DNA from: Rickettsiales bacterium
GTDB lineage: Bacteria > Pseudomonadota > Alphaproteobacteria > TMED127
Length of the DNA: 8,824 nucleotides
Direction: 5' to 3'
Assembly: GCA_002690875.1 (NCBI GenBank)
Contig: NZGH01000050.1
Span: 1-8,824 of the forward strand
In this document: one piece after another, positions 4,703 to 8,824 of the stretch
Layout of the letters: the number at the start of each line of letters is the position of its first letter
Numbering within the stretch: the first letter of the stretch is position 1
The notes under the pieces: model-generated
The model's input: the letters and a program-made list of their open reading frames with translations, nothing else
What the model was told of the DNA's origin: nothing
Database searches by the model: none
Translations under genes and position numbers: made by a program

Positions 4703-5959
4703 ATGCATTTAAAAGACCTAAAATCAAAAAACCCATCTGAACTTCTAAAAATTGCAGAGGAACTCAAAATAGAGAACGCTGGCACGCTAAGAAAGCAAGA
4801 TATGATTTTTGCAATTTTAAAGCAGATGGCATCAAACAAAGATGCTATTTACGGAGAAGGTGTCTTGGAAATCCTTCAAGACGGTTTTGGTTTTTTAAGA
4901 TCTTCTGACGCAAATTATTTGCCGGGTCCAGATGACATCTATGTATCACCATCACAAATCAAACAAAATAGCCTTCGTACTGGTGATACGGTCGAAGGAG
5001 AAATGCGTGCTCCAAGAGAATCTGAGAGATATTTTGCTATTACAAAAATTGATAAGATTAATTTTGAGTCAACTGAAAAAACCAAACAAAGAATTAATTT
5101 TGATAATTTAACACCCCTTTATCCTGATGAGAAATTAAAGATGGAAGTTGAAAACCCAATGGCTAAAGATATAACTCATAGGGTAATGGATTTAATCGCA
5201 CCACTTGGTAAAGGACAAAGAGCGTTAATTGTTGCTCCGCCAAGGACGGGAAAAACTGTAATGTTGCAAAACATTGCGCACTCTATTACTTCGAATCATC
5301 CAGAGGTATATTTAATAGTTCTTTTAATTGATGAGAGACCAGAAGAAGTTACTGATATGATTCGATCTGTGCAAGGTGAAGTTGTTTCCTCTACATTTGA
5401 TGAACCGGCTAGTCGACACGTTGCGGTATCAGAAATGGTAATTTCAAAAGCAAAAAGATTAGTTGAACATAAAAGAGATGTTGTAATATTACTAGATTCA
5501 ATAACTCGATTAGCTAGAGCATATAACACACAGGTTCCAAGTTCTGGTAAGGTTCTTACGGGTGGTGTTGATGCTAATGCACTTCAGAGACCAAAAAGAT
5601 TTTTTGGTGCAGCGAGAAACATTGAGGAGGGAGGCTCTTTAACCATTATTGGGACAGCTCTAGTTGACACAGGGTCGAGAATGGATGAAGTTATTTTTGA
5701 AGAATTTAAGGGAACAGGAAACTCAGAGATAATACTTGATAGAAAACTATCTGATAAAAGAGTTTTCCCTTCAATTGATGTCACAAAATCAGGAACGAGA
5801 AAAGAAGAACTTTTAGTTTTAAAAGATGACTTATCAAAAATGTGGATTCTCAGAAAAATTTTGATGCCAATGGGCGTTAACGACTCGATGGAGTTCCTAA
5901 TTGATAAGATTAAAAATTCAAAAAATAATTCTGATTTTTTTGAATCTATGAAATCTTAA
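4703..5959 (+). CDS. rho: Transcription termination factor Rho
   Basis: Hexameric RNA-dependent ATPase that binds C-rich RNA and terminates transcription. The 418-residue protein lines up almost base-for-base with E. coli numbering (419 residues): N-terminal helix bundle 1-47 with [11 protein letters not shown], cold-shock-like primary RNA site with DGFGFLRS (60-67) and [10 protein letters not shown], Walker A APPRTGKT (178-185, Lys184), catalytic Glu211 in LLIDERPEE, Walker B VVILLDS (260-266), Q-loop [11 protein letters not shown] (280-290), R-loop EEFKGTGN (333-340), and arginine finger Arg366 in SGTRKEE. No N-terminal insertion or acidic extension is present. The ATG lacks a Shine-Dalgarno and is preceded by a pyrimidine-rich leader, possibly relevant to Rho autoregulation. 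It has its own promoter, and its stop overlaps the next start in TAATG. Arg181 replaces E. coli Lys181. Confidence 0.98.
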   Translation: MHLKDLKSKNPSELLKIAEELKIENAGTLRKQDMIFAILKQMASNKDAIYGEGVLEILQDGFGFLRSSDANYLPGPDDIYVSPSQIKQNSLRTGDTVEGEMRAPRESERYFAITKIDKINFESTEKTKQRINFDNLTPLYPDEKLKMEVENPMAKDITHRVMDLIAPLGKGQRALIVAPPRTGKTVMLQNIAHSITSNHPEVYLIVLLIDERPEEVTDMIRSVQGEVVSSTFDEPASRHVAVSEMVISKAKRLVEHKRDVVILLDSITRLARAYNTQVPSSGKVLTGGVDANALQRPKRFFGAARNIEEGGSLTIIGTALVDTGSRMDEVIFEEFKGTGNSEIILDRKLSDKRVFPSIDVTKSGTRKEELLVLKDDLSKMWILRKILMPMGVNDSMEFLIDKIKNSKNNSDFFESMKS

Positions 5960-6741
5960 TGAAAGTTCTAAGTTGGAATGTCAATTCTATTAGAGTAAGA
6001 AAAGATCAACTACTTTCAGTAATTAAAAAAGAGGACCCTGATATTATTTGTCTTCAAGAAACAAAAACTATAGATAATCATTTTCCTAAAGAGATACTGG
6101 AAAAAAAGGGTTATTTTGTTTATGTTAACGGAATTCAGTCATATAATGGTGTTGCTATAATATCTAAGATTGAAGCAAATAAAATAAGTTCACATAAGTT
6201 TTGTAATCAAAATGATGCAAGGCATATCCAAGCAAATTTTAAAAATTTTTCAATTCATTCACTTTATGTTCCGGCTGGTGGAGACATACCAGATATAAAT
6301 GATAATGAAAAGTTTGGTCATAAATTAAAATTTTTGGATGAAATGGCAAACTTCTTTAAGTTTGATAAAAATCAAATAAATATAATTTGTGGTGATTTAA
6401 ATGTTTCCCCCAATGAAGACGATGTTTGGTCTCATAAGCAATTGCAAAACGTTGTAAGTCATACAAAAGTTGAAAGAGAAAAATTAATTAAGATTATGAA
6501 TAAGGGAAAATTTATGGATACCACCAGAATGTTTATCTCACCGCCAGAAAATGTTTTTACATGGTGGAGCTATAGGTCGAAAGATTTTAGGAAAAATAAT
6601 AGGGGCAGAAGGCTTGATCATATTTGGGTTACAGATCATCAACAAGTTAAGTCTATTAATGCAAAAATTATAATTGAAGCTCGTTCACTTCATCAACCAT
6701 CCGATCATGTTCCAATAAGCTATGAATTTAAATTAGGCTGA
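5959..6741 (+). CDS. xthA: Exonuclease III family AP endonuclease
   Basis: Cleaves DNA 5' of abasic sites and trims 3' ends in base-excision repair; a Mg-dependent EEP-fold nuclease. The complete 260-residue protein has metal and catalytic residues in order: Asn7 in SWNVNSIR, Glu34 in CLQETK, Tyr103 in SLYVPAGGD, Asp146/Asn148 in CGDLNVSP, the FTWWSYR loop (200-206), Asp220 in RRLDHIWVT and Asp249/His250 in PSDHVP. This set matches ExoIII/XthA rather than endonuclease/exonuclease/phosphatase relatives without nuclease function. Its ATG shares one base with the rho stop (TAATG), so translation is probably coupled to rho and driven by the rho promoter. It ends tail to tail with the HIT gene with a 9 bp overlap, leaving no room for a separate terminator. 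Confidence 0.94.
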   Translation: MKVLSWNVNSIRVRKDQLLSVIKKEDPDIICLQETKTIDNHFPKEILEKKGYFVYVNGIQSYNGVAIISKIEANKISSHKFCNQNDARHIQANFKNFSIHSLYVPAGGDIPDINDNEKFGHKLKFLDEMANFFKFDKNQINIICGDLNVSPNEDDVWSHKQLQNVVSHTKVEREKLIKIMNKGKFMDTTRMFISPPENVFTWWSYRSKDFRKNNRGRRLDHIWVTDHQQVKSINAKIIIEARSLHQPSDHVPISYEFKLG

Positions 6742-7101
6742 AACCATTTTGCCAATTGATTTGCCAGATAATAAGTGAAAATGGAGATGAGGAACTTCTT
6801 GTCCGCCGTGTTTTCCAATATTGGTTATTAGTCTGTAACCCTCCTTAAGTTCTAACTTCTTAACAATCAAATTAATAGATCTTATAAATTGAAATATGAA
6901 TTTTTCATCTGCTTTTTCAGAAAAATCTGCAAAACTACAAAAAGGTTTTTTTGGTATTATTAAGACATGTATAGGCGCTTGAGGATTAATATCTTTAAAA
7001 GCGTAAGCATATTCATTTTCAAAAATTTTTTTTGAAGGTATTTCTTGCCTTAAGATTTTTGCAAAAATATTTTCATTGTTATAATTTCTAATGTCAATCA
7101 T
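6733..7101 (-). CDS. Histidine-triad (HIT/HinT) nucleotide hydrolase
   Basis: HinT-like proteins hydrolyse AMP-lysine, AMP-alanine and other adenosine phosphoramidates; cytoplasmic homodimers. The 122-residue protein has the N-terminal NIFAKILRQEIPSKKIFE (11-28), AFKDINPQAPIHVLIIPKK (34-52), NIGKHGGQEVPHLHFHLL (94-111) with the triad His105, His107, His109, and ends normally. The ATG lies inside the last codons of hisE (8 bp overlap), so it is probably the last gene of the histidine operon. The link to histidine synthesis is positional only; hisE releases phosphoribosyl-AMP, not a known HIT substrate. Its 3' end overlaps the convergent exonuclease gene by 9 bp. Confidence 0.92.
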   Translation of the reverse strand: MIDIRNYNNENIFAKILRQEIPSKKIFENEYAYAFKDINPQAPIHVLIIPKKPFCSFADFSEKADEKFIFQFIRSINLIVKKLELKEGYRLITNIGKHGGQEVPHLHFHLLSGKSIGKMVSA

Positions 7102-7384
7102 TCTTCATTCTTTTATTAAGAGTTTTTTCTACGTCTTCGATTGTTAGATCTGAGTCCTCCAATAAAACTAGCAAATGAAACACAAGGTCAGCAGATTCTT
7201 CTAGTAATTCTTTTTTCCCTTCATATAGGTATGCTGTTACAGTTTCTACCGCCTCTTCGCCAAGCTTATTTGCAATTTTTACTTTTCCTTTTTTAAAAAG
7301 CTTTGCGACGTAGGAATCTTTGGGAAGGTTCTTTTTTCTATTTTTAATAACTTGTGATAACTTAAAAAATAATTTTTCTTCCAT
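7094..7384 (-). CDS. hisE: Phosphoribosyl-ATP pyrophosphatase
   Basis: Second step of histidine synthesis: phosphoribosyl-ATP to phosphoribosyl-AMP plus PPi. This is the free-standing MazG-like all-alpha form, not a HisIE fusion. In 96 residues it shows SYVAKLFKKG (24-33), the metal-binding GEEAVETV (42-49) and ESADLVFHLLVLL (63-75). The ATG is one base after the hisF stop, so the genes are coupled. Its end overlaps the HIT gene by 8 bp. The partner enzyme HisI is not in the window. Confidence 0.95.
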   Translation of the reverse strand: MEEKLFFKLSQVIKNRKKNLPKDSYVAKLFKKGKVKIANKLGEEAVETVTAYLYEGKKELLEESADLVFHLLVLLEDSDLTIEDVEKTLNKRMKND

Positions 7385-7385
7385 T

Positions 7386-8153
7386 TTACCTTGAAATATA
7401 ATCCATTCTTACATCAATATCATTTAAAATTAAATGTTTTTTAACTTCATTGATTGAAAATTTTCCAAAATGAAAAACAGAGGCAGCCAGTAAAGCTGAG
7501 GCTTTACCTTTTTTTACGCCTTCAACAAAATGATTTAATGTGCCAACACCACCTGATGCAATAACTGGAATGTTTAACGATTCAGAGATCTTTTCAGTTA
7601 AATCTAAATCAAACCCTGCTTTGGTTCCGTCCCTATCCATAGATGTTAATAAAATCTCTCCTGCGCCTAAATCTTCAACTTTTTTTGCCCATTTTATAGC
7701 ATCTATATTAGTATTTATTCTTCCTCCATTAATGAAAACCTTCCAGTCATTTTTTATTTTTTTTGCATCTATAGCAACAACTATGCATTGGTTTCCAAAT
7801 TTTTTAGCACCTTCTGTTATTAAATTGGGATTGTTTATAGCCGCACTGTTGAGTGAAATTTTGTCAGCACCAACAGATAAAAATTTATCCATATCTGACA
7901 ACTCTCTGATCCCACCTCCAACGGTTAGAGGAACGAAGCATTCATAGGCAGTTTTTTCTATAATATCTACCATTGGATTTCTTTTTTCATGAGTTGCTGT
8001 GATATCAAGAAAAGTAATTTCATCAGCACCACTTTTACTGTAGATTTTTGCTTGTTCTACGGGATTACCTGCGTCAATTAGATCTACAAAGTTTATACCT
8101 TTTACTACTCTTCCTCTATCTACATCAAGGCATGGTATAATTCTAATTTTCAT
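7386..8153 (-). CDS. hisF: Imidazole glycerol phosphate synthase subunit HisF
   Basis: Cyclase subunit: with glutaminase HisH it converts PRFAR plus ammonia to imidazole glycerol phosphate and AICAR, joining histidine and purine metabolism. The 255-residue (beta/alpha)8 barrel has [15 protein letters not shown] (5-19) with catalytic Asp10, FLDITAT (48-54), VGGGIR (78-83), the second acid Asp129 in [21 protein letters not shown] (170-182) and the phosphate-binding VIASGGVG (197-204). Length is normal. The start overlaps the hisA stop in ATGA. HisH would be expected upstream of hisA, beyond the right edge. Confidence 0.97.
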   Translation of the reverse strand: MKIRIIPCLDVDRGRVVKGINFVDLIDAGNPVEQAKIYSKSGADEITFLDITATHEKRNPMVDIIEKTAYECFVPLTVGGGIRELSDMDKFLSVGADKISLNSAAINNPNLITEGAKKFGNQCIVVAIDAKKIKNDWKVFINGGRINTNIDAIKWAKKVEDLGAGEILLTSMDRDGTKAGFDLDLTEKISESLNIPVIASGGVGTLNHFVEGVKKGKASALLAASVFHFGKFSINEVKKHLILNDIDVRMDYISR

Positions 8154-8824
8154 TTTTTCTCATCTAATAAGTTTATAGCATGATCCACGTTAAGCCTATT
8201 CTCATAAATTGCCTTTCCTACTATAACTCCTACTAAGTTTGGATTCTTAACACTAATTTTCTTTAGTTTTTTTATATCCTCAAGAGAAGCAACACCCCCT
8301 GATGCAATAACATTAATGCTTGTTGATTCTAATAAGTCCTGTAATTGATCAAAACTTAGTCCCTCAAGAACACCATCTTTGTCAATATCAGTAAAAATTA
8401 TGTGTTTTATCCCTATGTCCTCGTATTTTTTTGCAAGTTCAGTTACAGTAATCTTTTTCGTTTTTGACCAGCCCTCTGTAGTTACAAATCCTTTTTTTGC
8501 ATCTAAACCTATTGCAATTTTTCCGGGGAATTTTAATGATATTTCTTCAACTAACTTTGGGTTTGTTACAGCTATGGTTCCAAGAACTATTCTATCTATA
8601 TTATTATCAATAAGATAAGCTACTGTGTTTTCATTTCTGATACCCCCCCCCAACTTGTATGAAACATTTTATTTCTTTTTTAATTTTAATAAATATTTCA
8701 TGATTACAATTTTTCCCTTTGAATGCACCGTCTATATCGACCATATGGATCCATTTTGCGCCAAGTTTAATAAATTCTTTTGCTTGATCAAGAGGGTTTG
8801 GGTTATAAAATGTTATTTTTTCTA
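8150..8824 (-). CDS. hisA: HisA (ProFAR isomerase), partial and frameshifted at a G9 tract
   Basis: Isomerises ProFAR to PRFAR in histidine synthesis; a half-barrel duplication related to HisF. From the right edge the minus strand reads [30 protein letters not shown] and CFIQV, then a run of nine G (plus-strand 8643-8651). The conserved continuation [51 protein letters not shown] and [10 protein letters not shown] is one base out of phase and ends at 8150. Eight G would give an unbroken QVGGGIR, so one extra base explains the break. About 18-20 N-terminal residues, including the first catalytic Asp, lie beyond the window. A TTG at 8653 would open only a truncated barrel and is not a credible start. 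It overlaps hisF by 4 bp (ATGA). Confidence 0.92.
8643..8651 (-). repeat. hisA: G9 homopolymer causing the hisA frameshift
   Basis: Nine consecutive C on plus (G on minus) code for the invariant Gly-Gly-Gly of QVGGGIR. Such a run is conspicuous in AT-rich DNA, where GGA or GGT codons would be expected. Eight G keep the frame, nine break it. It may be a sequencing error hotspot or a genuinely unstable tract. Confidence 0.85.

Noticed and set aside
7540..7947. 135-codon plus-strand reading frame opposite hisF
   Set aside because: It is antisense to a fully conserved gene, has low-complexity Ser/Pro/Phe composition typical of antisense frames, and no recognisable motif.
8150..8653. hisA as a complete short gene starting at a TTG at 8653
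   Set aside because: The conserved first part of HisA continues upstream to the window edge one frame away; a start inside the QVGGGIR motif would delete the first barrel strands.

Overview
The window looks like chromosomal DNA of a streamlined, very AT-rich alphaproteobacterium, most likely of the SAR11/Pelagibacterales type. That placement is an inference from lysine-rich proteins, almost no intergenic space, many 1-14 bp gene overlaps and gene order; no search was possible. The content is core metabolism and replication: no phage, transposon, CRISPR or RNA gene was seen.

Left part (1-1913): the 3' end of coaE (CoA biosynthesis) reads rightward into a convergent leftward pair, maf then aroE. 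The coaE and aroE stop codons overlap inside TTATAA. Centre (1914-2189): the only sizeable intergenic gap lies between divergently transcribed maf and hemE. It carries two perfect DnaA boxes, with a third inside the first codons of maf, near-match boxes, a TTAA-N7-TTAA site matching the CtrA consensus, a tandem 9-mer, an inverted repeat and two trinucleotide tracts, (CAA)5 and (TAG)4. Because hemE flanks the origins of Caulobacter and Rickettsia, I read this gap as the chromosomal replication origin. Genes diverge from it on both sides.

Right of the gap (2190-6741) is a rightward run: hemE, hemH and hemJ (late haem synthesis), then rho with its own sigma70-type promoter, then an exonuclease III family gene overlapping rho in TAATG. 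From the right edge a leftward histidine operon comes in (hisA-hisF-hisE) followed by a HIT-family hydrolase. It meets the exonuclease gene tail to tail with a 9 bp overlap.

The genes work together as follows. HemE, HemJ and HemH perform three late steps from uroporphyrinogen to haem. HisE, HisA and HisF are successive or adjacent steps of histidine synthesis. AroE feeds aromatic amino acids, CoaE completes CoA, Maf and HIT act on nucleotides, Rho terminates transcription, and the exonuclease repairs abasic sites.

Two genes are broken by one extra base in a homopolymer: hemH (six T where five keep the frame) and hisA (nine G where eight keep the frame). Both encode otherwise well-conserved proteins, so sequencing error, a very recent mutation or recoding are all open.
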